Origin: Chitinophagales bacterium
GTDB taxonomy: Bacteria; Bacteroidota; Bacteroidia; Chitinophagales; UBA10324
DNA: 64,000 bases
Assembly: GCA_025056305.1 (NCBI GenBank)
Contig: JANWWJ010000043.1
Location: 1-64,000, forward strand
Direction of reading: 5' to 3'
Positions 15,885 through 25,296 of the stretch are shown here, in pieces (within the stretch, counting starts at the first letter, position 1; every line of letters begins with the position of its first letter). The notes below the pieces were generated by a model, which had not been told where the DNA came from, made no database searches, and saw nothing but the letters and a program-made list of their open reading frames with translations. Made by a program: the position numbers and the translations under genes.

Positions 15885-16924
15885 TGCATGAGCCGCCTGT
15901 GCGCCTGACCGATTTGGCTCGGGGAGCTGGCTGCGGTTGCAAGCTGGCACCGGCTGAGTTACATCAAATTTTAGCCGGAGTGGACATATCTGCTTCAGCT
16001 GATTTGATTGTAGGCATTTCCCAATTTGATGACGCTGCCGTTTATCGCCTCAATGACCGTCATTGGCTTGTAAGCACCGTTGATTTTTTTGCACCCATTG
16101 TCGATGATCCTTATCTGTTTGGGCGTATAGCCGCTGCTAACGCTTTGAGCGACGTTTACGCCATGGGGGGCCAGCCCCTATTGGCATTGAGTGTAATGGG
16201 GCTACCCACAGAAAAAGTGATGCCCGAAGTAGGGCAACGCATCTTGCGGGGCGCTTCAGACTGCTGCAAGGAAGCAAACGTGACCCTTGGGGGTGGGCAT
16301 ACCATTGAAGCCCCAGAGCCCTTCTTTGGACTCAGTGTGCAAGGTCTGGTTGAACCTGCACGCCTGAAGAGCAATTCAGGCGCCCGTGCCACTGACCTGC
16401 TTTATCTGACTAAGCCCATTGGCACAGGCTTGCTGACAACCGCTGTCAAACGTAAAAAGCTTGAACCCGAAGCACTCACTCCAGCACTTGAAAGTATGCA
16501 ACAGCTCAATTCCATAGGCCGTGTATTGAGTGCGTACGACTGGTTACATGCCATGACAGATGTTACGGGCTTTGGCTTGCTTGGTCATTTGGTGCAACTG
16601 TGCCTCGCTAGTGGTCTTGGAGCCGAAATAGTGTTTGATGCTGTTCCACTGCTTCCCGGTGTCAACACTTGTGCCTCTGCTGCAAACGCTCCCGACAACA
16701 CATTTCGGAACTGGAAGCATTACGGCTCCAAGGTAAGCGGTATTTCAGCCGAGAGCCTCATCGTTTTATGTGACCCGCAGACCAACGGAGGTTTATTACT
16801 CGCCGTTGATGCTGCTGCCGAAACACAACTTCATGACTTGCTGCGCAGCCATAAGCAGCAATTTTGGAACATCGGCAAGCTTGTGGCCCACCCGACAGGT
16901 TCTGCTCTGGTGTTCATACGCTGA
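15884..16924 (+). CDS. selD: Selenide, water dikinase (selenophosphate synthetase)
   Basis: A 346-residue enzyme that makes selenophosphate from selenide and ATP. The glycine-rich N-terminus GAGCGCK places Cys17 and Lys20 at the same positions as the catalytic residues of the E. coli enzyme, so this is a cysteine form and not a selenoprotein. The ATP-binding AIRS-like core is seen in GGGHTIEAPEPFFGLSVQG and HAMTDVTGFGLLGHL, and the C-terminal DPQTNGGLLLAV is typical. The start is the ATG at 15884, overlapping the mnmH stop. No selA, selB or selC lies nearby, so the visible use of selenium is tRNA modification. Confidence 0.95.
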   Translation: MHEPPVRLTDLARGAGCGCKLAPAELHQILAGVDISASADLIVGISQFDDAAVYRLNDRHWLVSTVDFFAPIVDDPYLFGRIAAANALSDVYAMGGQPLLALSVMGLPTEKVMPEVGQRILRGASDCCKEANVTLGGGHTIEAPEPFFGLSVQGLVEPARLKSNSGARATDLLYLTKPIGTGLLTTAVKRKKLEPEALTPALESMQQLNSIGRVLSAYDWLHAMTDVTGFGLLGHLVQLCLASGLGAEIVFDAVPLLPGVNTCASAANAPDNTFRNWKHYGSKVSGISAESLIVLCDPQTNGGLLLAVDAAAETQLHDLLRSHKQQFWNIGKLVAHPTGSALVFIR

Positions 16925-16951
16925 GCCACACGCCCGACCGAAGCCTTTATC

Positions 16952-16959
16952 TATTTTCG
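16952..16959 (+). promoter_or_regulatory. TAnnTTCG box upstream of gldA
   Basis: TATTTTCG lies in the 57-base gap between selD and gldA, 21 bases before the gldA start. It suggests that the gld operon has its own promoter; no clear -33 element is visible. Confidence 0.35.
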
Positions 16960-16980
16960 CCGATTCAACTCCCAACGACC

Positions 16981-17898
16981 TTGTCGGTTGCAGTAAATCA
17001 TGTAAGCAAGCGATATGGCAGTCAGTTTGCCGTCAACGACATCAGCTTTACGGTAAGCAAAGGAGAGGTGTTGGGATTTCTGGGCCCTAACGGAGCGGGC
17101 AAGACCACCACGATGCGCATCATCTGTGGCTATATGGCGCCCACCGCCGGCAGCGTCCACATCTGCGGCTATGAGGTAGGAACCCAAAGCCTGAAGGCAC
17201 GCCGCTGCATTGGCTATCTGCCTGAAAACAATCCATTGTACACCGATTTATATGTAACAGAATTTTTATCATTTGTTGCAGCCCTACACAGAGTGCCACA
17301 GGCACGTAAACGAATCGCCCAGATCATCGACTTGGTAGGCCTGGGTCCTGAGTGTAAAAAGAAAATAGGAGCCCTTTCCAAAGGGTATCGCCAGCGCGTG
17401 GGATTAGCCCAAGCGCTCATTCATGATCCAGAGGTACTGATTCTGGATGAACCTACCGTAGGTTTGGATCCCCTTCAACTCCAGGAAATCCGGCAGCTCA
17501 TCCGTGAGTTAGGACGCGAAAAAACCGTAATCCTGTCCACCCACATCATGCAGGAAGTAAAACTCCTGTGCAACCGCGTGATCATCATCAGTAAGGGACA
17601 AATCAAAGCCGACGGCAGGTTGGATGAGCTGGTGGGTACGGGTGACCGTGGGGTGCACCTCACCGTAACTTTTACCTATCCCCTTGCAGCAGACATGCTA
17701 ACATCGGTAGAGGGAGTCATGAACGTATCGCAAAAAGATGCATGTACAGTAATGATTCAATCGGCCTTTCCCAACCAGGCCCAATTGTTTGCTTTTGCCA
17801 TGCAACAACACAATCCTATTCGATCCATACAAGAAGCACAATTGGATCTGGAAGAAGTGTTCCGACAACTTACCAGCGAACCGCCACCCGCACTATGA
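16981..17898 (+). CDS. gldA: Gliding-motility ABC transporter ATPase GldA
   Basis: A 305-residue ABC ATPase. The Walker A motif is GPNGAGKT at residues 35-42, the signature is LSKGYRQRVGLAQALIHDP and Walker B is VLILDEPTVGLDP, with the switch His in VILSTHIMQE. It powers the GldF/GldG membrane part; in Flavobacterium johnsoniae GldAFG are required for gliding, and homologues also occur in non-gliding Bacteroidota. No ATG is available at the family start, so the TTG at 16981 (MSVAVNHVSKRYGSQ) is the likely start. The 3' end overlaps gldF by four bases (ATGA). Confidence 0.88.
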   Translation: MSVAVNHVSKRYGSQFAVNDISFTVSKGEVLGFLGPNGAGKTTTMRIICGYMAPTAGSVHICGYEVGTQSLKARRCIGYLPENNPLYTDLYVTEFLSFVAALHRVPQARKRIAQIIDLVGLGPECKKKIGALSKGYRQRVGLAQALIHDPEVLILDEPTVGLDPLQLQEIRQLIRELGREKTVILSTHIMQEVKLLCNRVIIISKGQIKADGRLDELVGTGDRGVHLTVTFTYPLAADMLTSVEGVMNVSQKDACTVMIQSAFPNQAQLFAFAMQQHNPIRSIQEAQLDLEEVFRQLTSEPPPAL

Positions 17899-18626
17899 TG
17901 GCCTTGTTTCGAAAAGAGCTGATTTCCTTTTACGGGTCAGCCATAGGCTATGTGGCTACTGCCGTCTTTTTAATCCTCATTGGTCTGGTTGTATGGGTCT
18001 TTCCCGGGAACTTGTTGGACTATGGGTACGCTTCCTTGGAAGTCTATTTTGACCAAATTCCCGTGGTGCTGCTGTTTCTGGTCCCTGCTGTTACCATGCG
18101 CTTGTTTGCCGAGGAGATTCGTTCCGGCACTTTGGAACTGTTGCTCACCCGGCCCCTGAACGAATGGAGCATAGTGATGGGAAAGTATTTGGCAGCACTT
18201 ACCGTAGTGCTGGTATCGTTGGCTCCGACCTTGTTGTATTACTATTCCATTGCCGAGCTGAGTGCGGTGCCGGGAGACGTAGATCACGGAGCCATCTTAG
18301 GATCCTATTTTGGTTTGATATTGCTGAGTGCTGTTTTTGCTGCCGTAGGACTTTTCGCTTCGGCCCTGACCGAAAACCAGATCATCGCATTTGTGCTGGC
18401 TGCCTTTCTGAACTTCTTGCTTTTTGCCGGCATGGATGCCGTCAGTTCGTTAATGTTGGGGCATGGTGCCCTGAGCGACTTGATCAGCCAGCTGGGCATC
18501 CAATACCACTATGCCTCAATGAGCCGGGGCGTAATCGACACGCGCGACGTATATTATTTCGTCGCCGTTACCTTTCTGTTTCTCTTTGCTACTGTAACCA
18601 GCTTACGTGTGCGACGAAATCGCTAA
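17895..18626 (+). CDS. gldF: Gliding-motility ABC transporter permease GldF
   Basis: A 243-residue inner-membrane protein of the ABC-2 permease type with about six hydrophobic segments (for example YVATAVFLILIGLVVWVF and YLAALTVVLVSLAPTLLYYY). The family signature region reads RLFAEEIRSGTLELLLTRPLNEWSIV. It is expected to pair with GldA and GldG. Its ATG overlaps the gldA stop, and gldG begins 11 bases after its own stop, so all three should be made together. Confidence 0.88.
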   Translation: MMALFRKELISFYGSAIGYVATAVFLILIGLVVWVFPGNLLDYGYASLEVYFDQIPVVLLFLVPAVTMRLFAEEIRSGTLELLLTRPLNEWSIVMGKYLAALTVVLVSLAPTLLYYYSIAELSAVPGDVDHGAILGSYFGLILLSAVFAAVGLFASALTENQIIAFVLAAFLNFLLFAGMDAVSSLMLGHGALSDLISQLGIQYHYASMSRGVIDTRDVYYFVAVTFLFLFATVTSLRVRRNR

Positions 18627-18637
18627 AGCTTGTCACG

Positions 18638-20359
18638 ATGTTGAGGTCGGCTGAGACAAACGGATTAAACCCACGCAGGCAAGCATGGCTAACCCTCCTG
18701 CTGGCTATCGGTATAATGGGCGCCTTGGCCGTAGTCAATCACTACTACTTTTTACGAATTGACCTCACTGCCGATAAACGCTATACGCTTACCGATTCTA
18801 CCCGTTACATGCTTCAGAACCTGGACGACGTTGTTTTTGTCCGTGTGTTTCTTGAGGGATCCTTCCCCGGTGGCTTCCGACGACTGGCCACAGCTACGCG
18901 TGAAATGTTGGATGAAATGAAGGTATATGCCGGCAGGCGCCTTCAATACGAATTCATCAATCCGTTAAAGGATAAAAACGAGCGTGAAATTCAGGAAACG
19001 GTAAAAGCCTTGGGAGAAAAAGGCCTGCAGCCGGCAAATGTGCAAATGCGGAGAGGCGATGAATACAGCCAACAGCTGGTAATCCCGGGAGCATTGGTTT
19101 ACTACAAGGGTCGTGAAGCTGCGGTCAACTTGCTGATCAGCCCGCGCGGCATGCCTACCGATCAATCCTTGCTGTTGTCGTTGTCGCGGCTGGAACATCA
19201 ATTTGGCAAGGCCATCCGGCAGCTGTCATTTCCCATTCGCCCGCGCCTTGCTTTCCTTACCGGCCATCAAGAAGTGGAAGAGTTTTTTTTGGTTGACTTG
19301 CTCGATGAAGTTTCTGCATTTTATGATTATGACTTTTTTGATTTAAGAAGCAGAGCATTCATTCCCCAGCGATATAAAGTAGCCATCATCGTCAAACCGC
19401 GCAGCAGTTTTGATGAAAAAGATAAATTCAAATTAGATCAATATCTAATGAATGGCGGCCGCATATTGTGGATGCTGGATGCCCTCACCGCCGATGTGGA
19501 CAGTGTGGTACGCAAGAGTTCCTTTCTGGCAACCGACTTGCCGCTCAATCTGGAAGATCAGTTATTTCGCTACGGTGTACGGCTCAACCCGAACCTGGTA
19601 CTCGACCTGCAATGCGCTGCAGTGCCTCTGATTGTCGCCCAGCAAAACAATCAGCCGCGCTTCGCGCGCTATCCCTGCTTTTACTTTCCAGTCAGCACCC
19701 CTAAGGGCACTCATCCCATCGTTCAACGGATTGACGCTGTGCGCCTGCGTTTCGCCTCATCGTTGGATACGTTGAATTTACCTCAAGTAAACACAACGGT
19801 ACTGTTGCATTCTTCAACCCGAAGTCGCCTTGTGTTTACCCCATGGTTGGTGGATTTCAGCACGCTACGACAGAGGCCCGATGTGCACCGATTTAACCGG
19901 GGCGATCAAATTTTTGCCGTGCTTCTGGAAGGCACCTTCCCTTCCCTATTTCGTAACCGGTTGACGGCAAGCTTTGAAGCGGTGCTGCGCGACTCACTGC
20001 AACAACCCTTTAAGCCCCACAGTGTGTCCACCGCAATGATCGTCATCGCTGATGGGGACATCGGCCTCAATGAATTTGACAGCCGCGGCTTTCCTTTAGA
20101 ACTTGGTTATGACCGCTTCAACAACCGCTACTTTGATAACAAAGATTTTTTGATCAACTGCATTGATTACCTAGCGGGATACCGCACTTTGCTAGACACC
20201 CGCAATAAGACCATTCAGCTGCGCCTGTTGGATTCCACAAAACTGAAAACGGAGCGCACGTGGTGGCAGCTGTTCAATGTCGGAGGGCCTTTAGCCATGC
20301 TGCTGACCGGTGGAACCCTCTTTATTTTGCTGCGCCGCTATCTGCACACACGACGATGA
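18638..20359 (+). CDS. gldG: Gliding-motility ABC transporter substrate-binding-like subunit GldG
   Basis: A 573-residue protein with one transmembrane segment near the N-terminus (AWLTLLLAIGIMGALAVVNHYYFL), a large periplasmic region, and a second transmembrane segment just before the C-terminus (GGPLAMLLTGGTLFILLRR). The opening RIDLTADKRYTLTDSTRYML is the hallmark of the GldG/ABC_transp_aux family, and DPLKDK-like text appears as FINPLKDKNEREIQE. It works with GldA and GldF. The 3' end overlaps the next gene by four bases. Confidence 0.9.
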   Translation: MLRSAETNGLNPRRQAWLTLLLAIGIMGALAVVNHYYFLRIDLTADKRYTLTDSTRYMLQNLDDVVFVRVFLEGSFPGGFRRLATATREMLDEMKVYAGRRLQYEFINPLKDKNEREIQETVKALGEKGLQPANVQMRRGDEYSQQLVIPGALVYYKGREAAVNLLISPRGMPTDQSLLLSLSRLEHQFGKAIRQLSFPIRPRLAFLTGHQEVEEFFLVDLLDEVSAFYDYDFFDLRSRAFIPQRYKVAIIVKPRSSFDEKDKFKLDQYLMNGGRILWMLDALTADVDSVVRKSSFLATDLPLNLEDQLFRYGVRLNPNLVLDLQCAAVPLIVAQQNNQPRFARYPCFYFPVSTPKGTHPIVQRIDAVRLRFASSLDTLNLPQVNTTVLLHSSTRSRLVFTPWLVDFSTLRQRPDVHRFNRGDQIFAVLLEGTFPSLFRNRLTASFEAVLRDSLQQPFKPHSVSTAMIVIADGDIGLNEFDSRGFPLELGYDRFNNRYFDNKDFLINCIDYLAGYRTLLDTRNKTIQLRLLDSTKLKTERTWWQLFNVGGPLAMLLTGGTLFILLRRYLHTRR

Positions 20360-21372
20360 AAGCCATACGCCTCTATCTGCTGCTGTTTCTTGTTCTGGTT
20401 GCTGCAGCGGGCATCGTCATTTGGCTGAAAGAACCGTGGAGCACCCTACCCAAAGACGAAACCGCTTTTGCGGTGGCCGATACGGCAGCCGTGTATCGCA
20501 TCGCCATCGCCGACATGCGTGGCCGTAAAGTGGTTTACCAACGGGCAGGCCACCGCTGGAAGGTGAATGACAAATATTACGTGCGAAAAGATTATATGGA
20601 TGTGTTGTTGTCTACCATTCACCGCGTGCGAATTCAGTACCCCGTTGCCGACGCAGCCCAGGCCACCGTGATTACGTCCATGACCAATCACAACAAAAAA
20701 GTGGAGATTTATGATCGTAAGGGGAGGTTGTTGAAATCCTACTATGTAGGAGGTCCTACCCTGGATAATCGGGGCACCTATATGTTGTTAGAAGGCTCGC
20801 GAAGGCCTTACGTGACCGTCATCCCCAACTTCATTGGCACACTGCAGTCGCGCTATTCTACGGACGAAGAAAAAGTTCGTGACACCAACATTTTTCGCTA
20901 TCGCCCCGGCGAGATTCGCCGCATCAAGCTCACCTACACCGGCAAACCAGACAGCTCATTTGCGCTCGAGGTCCTGGCAGCCGATTCCTTCGCTGTTTCC
21001 AACGGCCTGAATCAAATACTTGCTTCTGAAAATATGGATAAGAAAAAAATTTATGAATACCTGAATCTGTTTCGCCACCTTAATGTGGAAACGTATGCTA
21101 ACGAATTACCTAAAAAAGACTCGATCCTGCAAACCACACCCTATTGCGAGCTTGAGGTGCTCGATGGTGCCGGCAACACGCGCTCGCTTACGTGTTTTCG
21201 CATGCCCCGCACCCAGCATACCGTCATTCAGTACGATCGCGAAGGAAAGCCCGTGCTCTTCGATCCCGATCGATTTTATGTATTCATCGATCCCGATAAC
21301 GATTTTGCCATCATTCAAAAATTTCACTTCGGACCGGTGTTTCAACATTTCCAGCACTTCGTGCGCAAATAG
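20356..21372 (+). CDS. DUF4340-like membrane-anchored protein of the gld operon
   Basis: A 338-residue protein with an N-terminal membrane anchor (LYLLLFLVLVAAAGIVIWL) and a periplasmic body built of strand-rich repeats such as VEIYDRKGRLLKSYYVGG and YYVRKDYMDVLLSTI. It resembles DUF4340 proteins, which in other bacteria are encoded next to GldG-type ABC_transp_aux genes. It starts within the ATGA overlap at the end of gldG, so it is very probably a functional partner of the GldAFG complex. The molecular role is unknown. Confidence 0.7.
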   Translation: MKAIRLYLLLFLVLVAAAGIVIWLKEPWSTLPKDETAFAVADTAAVYRIAIADMRGRKVVYQRAGHRWKVNDKYYVRKDYMDVLLSTIHRVRIQYPVADAAQATVITSMTNHNKKVEIYDRKGRLLKSYYVGGPTLDNRGTYMLLEGSRRPYVTVIPNFIGTLQSRYSTDEEKVRDTNIFRYRPGEIRRIKLTYTGKPDSSFALEVLAADSFAVSNGLNQILASENMDKKKIYEYLNLFRHLNVETYANELPKKDSILQTTPYCELEVLDGAGNTRSLTCFRMPRTQHTVIQYDREGKPVLFDPDRFYVFIDPDNDFAIIQKFHFGPVFQHFQHFVRK

Positions 21373-21404
21373 GTGCACCTGAAATCGGCCGTGACGTCAT
21401 ACGT

Positions 21405-21412
21405 TATCTTCG
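21405..21412 (+). promoter_or_regulatory. TAnnTTCG box six bases before the gmk start
   Basis: TATCTTCG ends six bases before the ATG at 21419. If used as a -7 element, transcription would start at or next to the start codon. No -33 TTG is seen at the right distance. Confidence 0.35.
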
Positions 21413-21418
21413 CCAGTC

Positions 21419-21991
21419 ATGGGCAAACTTGTCATCATCACCGCCCCATCTGGTTCAGGAAAAACTACTGTTGCGCGTCATTTGCTGGCCCATTTCCCTC
21501 AATTGTACTTCAGCATTTCCGCTACCACCAGAGCACCTCGCGCTCATGAACAGCACGGCAGAGATTATTTTTTTGTCACTGAAGAACAATTCCGTCGGAT
21601 GATTGAGCAACAGGAATTTTTAGAATGGGAAGAAGTATATCCGGGTACTTGGTACGGCTCACTACAGAGCGAGTTGTTTAAAGGCTGGCATCAAGGTAAA
21701 GCGGTGCTGTACGACATTGATGTATTTGGAGCCCAACGTCTAAAAGAAAAATTCGGCTCAGCCGCTCTCACGTTGTTCATTCGCCCTCCTTCTGTGGCTA
21801 CGCTTAAAGAGCGTTTATTGAGCCGCGGTACTGAATCAGCAGAGCAGGTAGAGCGACGCTTGAGCAAAGCCGTAAGAGAATTGCAGCTCGAATCTGTTTT
21901 CGATCACGTGGTGGTCAATGAAGATCTCGCTCAAACCCTAAACCACGCCACAGATTTGGTGCACCAATTTCTCAGCAACAACAGTTGTTAG
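21419..21991 (+). CDS. gmk: Guanylate kinase
   Basis: A 190-residue cytoplasmic kinase that phosphorylates GMP to GDP with ATP, linking purine synthesis and salvage to GTP and dGTP supply. Walker A is APSGSGKT at residues 9-16. The GMP-binding region reads ISATTRAPRAHEQHGRDYFFVTEEQF and EWEEVYPGTWYGS, and the lid contains LLSRGTESAEQVERRL. Length and order match the family. It follows the gld operon after a 46-base gap. Confidence 0.96.
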   Translation: MGKLVIITAPSGSGKTTVARHLLAHFPQLYFSISATTRAPRAHEQHGRDYFFVTEEQFRRMIEQQEFLEWEEVYPGTWYGSLQSELFKGWHQGKAVLYDIDVFGAQRLKEKFGSAALTLFIRPPSVATLKERLLSRGTESAEQVERRLSKAVRELQLESVFDHVVVNEDLAQTLNHATDLVHQFLSNNSC

Positions 21992-22062
21992 CGTACCGGT
22001 GCCCTGATCTTATCACCGCAACCGTACGCGTCGAAGCTTTAATGTGAACAAAAAGAATTCGG

Positions 22063-22097
22063 TTGCCATACCGGATAGCATTCCTAACATAGTTTTG
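22063..22097 (+). promoter_or_regulatory. Candidate promoter for the PKD gene cluster
   Basis: TTG at 22063-22065 and TAGTTTTG at 22090-22097 are 24 bases apart; the second box matches TAnnTTTG exactly. The start codon lies 19 bases downstream. The spacing is slightly long. Confidence 0.4.
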
Positions 22098-22116
22098 AAA
22101 AAATAAGCGCAATCAG

Positions 22117-25100
22117 ATGGATTCATTCAAAATTACTTATAGCCCTGATCGGGCCTGGAAGCTAAGCGTGTCTGTCTTGACGTTATGGCTGATTGTTGGC
22201 ACCACACTGATGTATGCTCAACCACCACTGAAGTTATGGTCAAAAACCTACGGTGGCTCGCAAGCAGACAAGGCCTATGATGTGCAGGTTTTGAGTGACG
22301 GGGGCTATGTGCTTTGCGGCTCCTCTACCTCAGCTGATGGTCAGGTAGGGGCCAACTATGGCGGCAGCGATGCTTGGGTAGTGCGTACCGACGCAAACGG
22401 AAACCTCCTTTGGCAGAAAAACTATGGCGGCAGCGCTGACGACCTGTTCAAAGCCGTGCACGTAATGAATAACGGTGACTTTGTGTTTTGCGGCGCCACA
22501 GCCTCCGTCGACGGCGATGTGCCTACTACGAAAGGAGGCTTGGATTTCTGGATCGTTCGCACCGATCCCATGGGAAATCTCATCTGGTCTTACACCTATG
22601 GCGGCAGCGGCGATGAAGTAGCTAATGATTTAGCCCCAAGTGGGGATACAGCATTTATTGCCGTAGGCTTTACCTATAGCAATGATGGTGATGTCTATGA
22701 CTATAAAGCCGCCGGTGATGCCTGGCTTCTATACTTCGATTACAACGGGATGATGGTGAGCCAAAAAACCAAAGGCGGAAGTGCTTACGATGAGTTTTTG
22801 TCCATTAACAGTACAGCTAATGGCGGCTTTATCCTCTGCGGATTGAGCTATTCGAACGACGGCACGGTGTCGGGCAATCAAGGCGGCGCCGATGCCTGGA
22901 TTGCTCGCCTCAGTAAGCACGGCAACGAATTATGGAATTTTCTATATGGCACTTCGGCTGATGATTTAGGCCATTACATCGCGGAAAACGACATCGGACA
23001 TTTCATTCTCGCCGGATCTTCATCCTTGAATGGCAATCATGACTACTGGTATGTCTCTGTCGATGATCAAGGAAGTGTGCTGAATAGTGCTACCTATGGA
23101 GGAACAGATTTCGACCAAGGAGTTGCTTGCTTCACCCCCGAAACAAATTCAGTTATTTTATTTGGAACGTCGGCCTCCCCTTCGGATGCATTCAAAGATT
23201 GTGCGCTTGGTCAAGCGGATATCTGGATTTTAAAAACTATAGAAAACAGCCTGAGTTGGCAGATGTGTTTGGGTGGTAGTGGAAACGATTACGTGAGCGG
23301 CAGCTTACGCCATAGCCCTCAGTACCTGGTCCATGCGGGATACACCAATTCCATCGATCAAGATATTTCTGATCATAAAGGCGACTATGACTTTTGGCTG
23401 GTAAAGCTTGCCGATGGGTGCGATGTGCAGGCCAATTTTTCATACTCACCACTGGGCGGCGGTGTAATCCAGTTTGAAAATAGTTCTTATTCCGCCTATT
23501 CTTATCTGTGGCATTTCGGGGATGGAAACATCAGTACAGAGGAAGCGCCGACTCACAGCTATTCGGCTGCAGGTACTTATCAGGTTTGTCTGATCGCGAT
23601 AAGTGCCTGCACGGCCGATACCTTGTGCATGCCCATTACGGTTGTATGCGACAGCGCACTGGCAGGTTTTACGTATGTCACCAATAATCTTAAGGTATTG
23701 TTTACAGGTTCCGGCACCAATGTAGCAAGCTGGTCGTGGAACTTTGGTGATGGTAATGCGGCTACGGGAAATTCCGTAAGCCATACTTATGCAGCGCCGG
23801 GCACCTATTATGTCTGTGTAACGGGAAGCAACTTTTGCAGCTCCAACACATTTTGCCAGCTCATTACCGTTGATTGCCCTCCGGTTGTTGCCGGATTTTC
23901 GTGGTCGGCAAACAACCTCACCGTAACCTTTACCTCTACCTCGACCAATGCCAGCAAATGGAAATGGAAATTTGGAAATGGACAGAATTCAAGTCAGGAA
24001 AATCCTGTCGTGACCTACTCGGCCGCAGGTACTTATGAAGTCTGTCTGATTGCCGGCAACGACTGCTACAGCGATACGCTATGCCAGTTTGTTACCGTTA
24101 CTTGTGCTCTGCCAACTCCTGCTTTCTCCTATTCAGCTACTAACCTTACTGTTATTTTTAATAATGCAACCGCCAATGCAACCAGTTGGTTTTGGGAATT
24201 TGGCGATGGCAACAGCTCTACGTTGCAACACCCCCAGCATGCGTATGCTTCGGCAGGAACATATGAAGTGTGCCTGACTGCTTCAAACAGTTGCGGTTCA
24301 GCCACCACCTGCTCACTCATCACGATTACCTGCCCCTTGCCTCTGGTCTCTTTCAGCTATCAGGCCAACAACTTGCAAGTCGCTTTTCTGAACAATACCA
24401 CAGCAGCCGACACGTATCTATGGGATTTCGGTGACGGCACCACCTCAACAGCAGCCAATCCGCAGCATACCTATAGCTCGGAAGGAAGCTACCTCGTTTG
24501 CCTTACGGCCACCAACAGTTGTGGCAACAGTACCGCCTGTACAACGGTGACGATTTCCTGTCAGCAAGCAGTGGCCGCTTTTAATTATGTCACGAACAAT
24601 CTTTCGGTGACCTTTACCAACAATTCGGCCAATGCTACCGGTTATTTATGGACCTTTGGTGACGGCAACAGTTCTTCAGCGACAGCACCTACACACACGT
24701 ACGCCACCGCCGGCACTTACCAGGTTTGTCTTACTTCTTACAATGATTGCTCCCAATCCACCTCTTGCCAGAATGTCGCGGTAAGCTGCCCCCCATTTTC
24801 AGCCGCATTTACGTATGAAATCAATGAGCTAACAGTGCAATTTTTCGATCAAAGCGCCAACAGCATTTCTTGGCTCTGGAATTTTGGCGATGGCAACAGC
24901 TCCACACTGCAAAATCCCGTCCATATTTATGCCACACCGGGTATCTACTTAGTGTGTTTGACAGCCTCAGATGGCTGCACCGAACAGCAATGGTGCGATT
25001 CTGTGGTGATCATCGGCGTTACGGTTCCTACGATAAAGCCATTCATCAGCGTATATCCTCATCCATTTAGGGATTACACCATCATTACTGCCCAAAAGCT

Positions 25101-25275
25101 GCCGTCGCGTCTGATCTTGAAAAATGCTGCCGGAATTATTTTGCGTGATGTCGATTTTGTTGTGAGTGCTGATGGCCGTATCCTGTTGCAAAGCAAGGGT
25201 TTGCCTGCGGGATGGTATTTGCTGGAATGGCACGAAGGAGCTTCGGTTTGGCGCATTCCCGTGTTGGTTCAATAG
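22117..25275 (+). CDS. Giant secreted protein: 7 propeller-like repeats, 7 PKD domains, T9SS sorting domain
   Basis: A 1052-residue exported protein. After a signal peptide (cleavage near TLMYAQPPL) come seven repeats of ~50-60 residues with the pattern YGGSxxD...GGYVLCGSS...SxDGDV...DAWVVRTDxNGNLLWQ, covering about residues 40-435. The count fits a seven-bladed beta-propeller (inference). Then follow seven PKD domains, each with WxFGDGN or a variant (one reads FGNGQ), separated by ~80 residues and carrying a fixed set of cysteines (VCL, DTxC, ITVxC). The C-terminus (SVYPHPFRDYTII...LPAGWYLLEW) is a T9SS type A sorting domain. Expected location is the outer surface, with a role in adhesion, glycan binding or matrix formation; no catalytic motif is seen. 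It is the first of three tandem paralogues. Confidence 0.85.
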   Translation: MDSFKITYSPDRAWKLSVSVLTLWLIVGTTLMYAQPPLKLWSKTYGGSQADKAYDVQVLSDGGYVLCGSSTSADGQVGANYGGSDAWVVRTDANGNLLWQKNYGGSADDLFKAVHVMNNGDFVFCGATASVDGDVPTTKGGLDFWIVRTDPMGNLIWSYTYGGSGDEVANDLAPSGDTAFIAVGFTYSNDGDVYDYKAAGDAWLLYFDYNGMMVSQKTKGGSAYDEFLSINSTANGGFILCGLSYSNDGTVSGNQGGADAWIARLSKHGNELWNFLYGTSADDLGHYIAENDIGHFILAGSSSLNGNHDYWYVSVDDQGSVLNSATYGGTDFDQGVACFTPETNSVILFGTSASPSDAFKDCALGQADIWILKTIENSLSWQMCLGGSGNDYVSGSLRHSPQYLVHAGYTNSIDQDISDHKGDYDFWLVKLADGCDVQANFSYSPLGGGVIQFENSSYSAYSYLWHFGDGNISTEEAPTHSYSAAGTYQVCLIAISACTADTLCMPITVVCDSALAGFTYVTNNLKVLFTGSGTNVASWSWNFGDGNAATGNSVSHTYAAPGTYYVCVTGSNFCSSNTFCQLITVDCPPVVAGFSWSANNLTVTFTSTSTNASKWKWKFGNGQNSSQENPVVTYSAAGTYEVCLIAGNDCYSDTLCQFVTVTCALPTPAFSYSATNLTVIFNNATANATSWFWEFGDGNSSTLQHPQHAYASAGTYEVCLTASNSCGSATTCSLITITCPLPLVSFSYQANNLQVAFLNNTTAADTYLWDFGDGTTSTAANPQHTYSSEGSYLVCLTATNSCGNSTACTTVTISCQQAVAAFNYVTNNLSVTFTNNSANATGYLWTFGDGNSSSATAPTHTYATAGTYQVCLTSYNDCSQSTSCQNVAVSCPPFSAAFTYEINELTVQFFDQSANSISWLWNFGDGNSSTLQNPVHIYATPGIYLVCLTASDGCTEQQWCDSVVIIGVTVPTIKPFISVYPHPFRDYTIITAQKLPSRLILKNAAGIILRDVDFVVSADGRILLQSKGLPAGWYLLEWHEGASVWRIPVLVQ

Positions 25276-25296
25276 CTTGATGTGCGAAGCGGTATT

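Noticed and set aside
18164-18637. Long N-terminal extension of GldG overlapping gldF
   Set aside because: The extra ~158 residues are an out-of-frame shadow of gldF; the ATG at 18638 gives the proper GldG start before its transmembrane segment.
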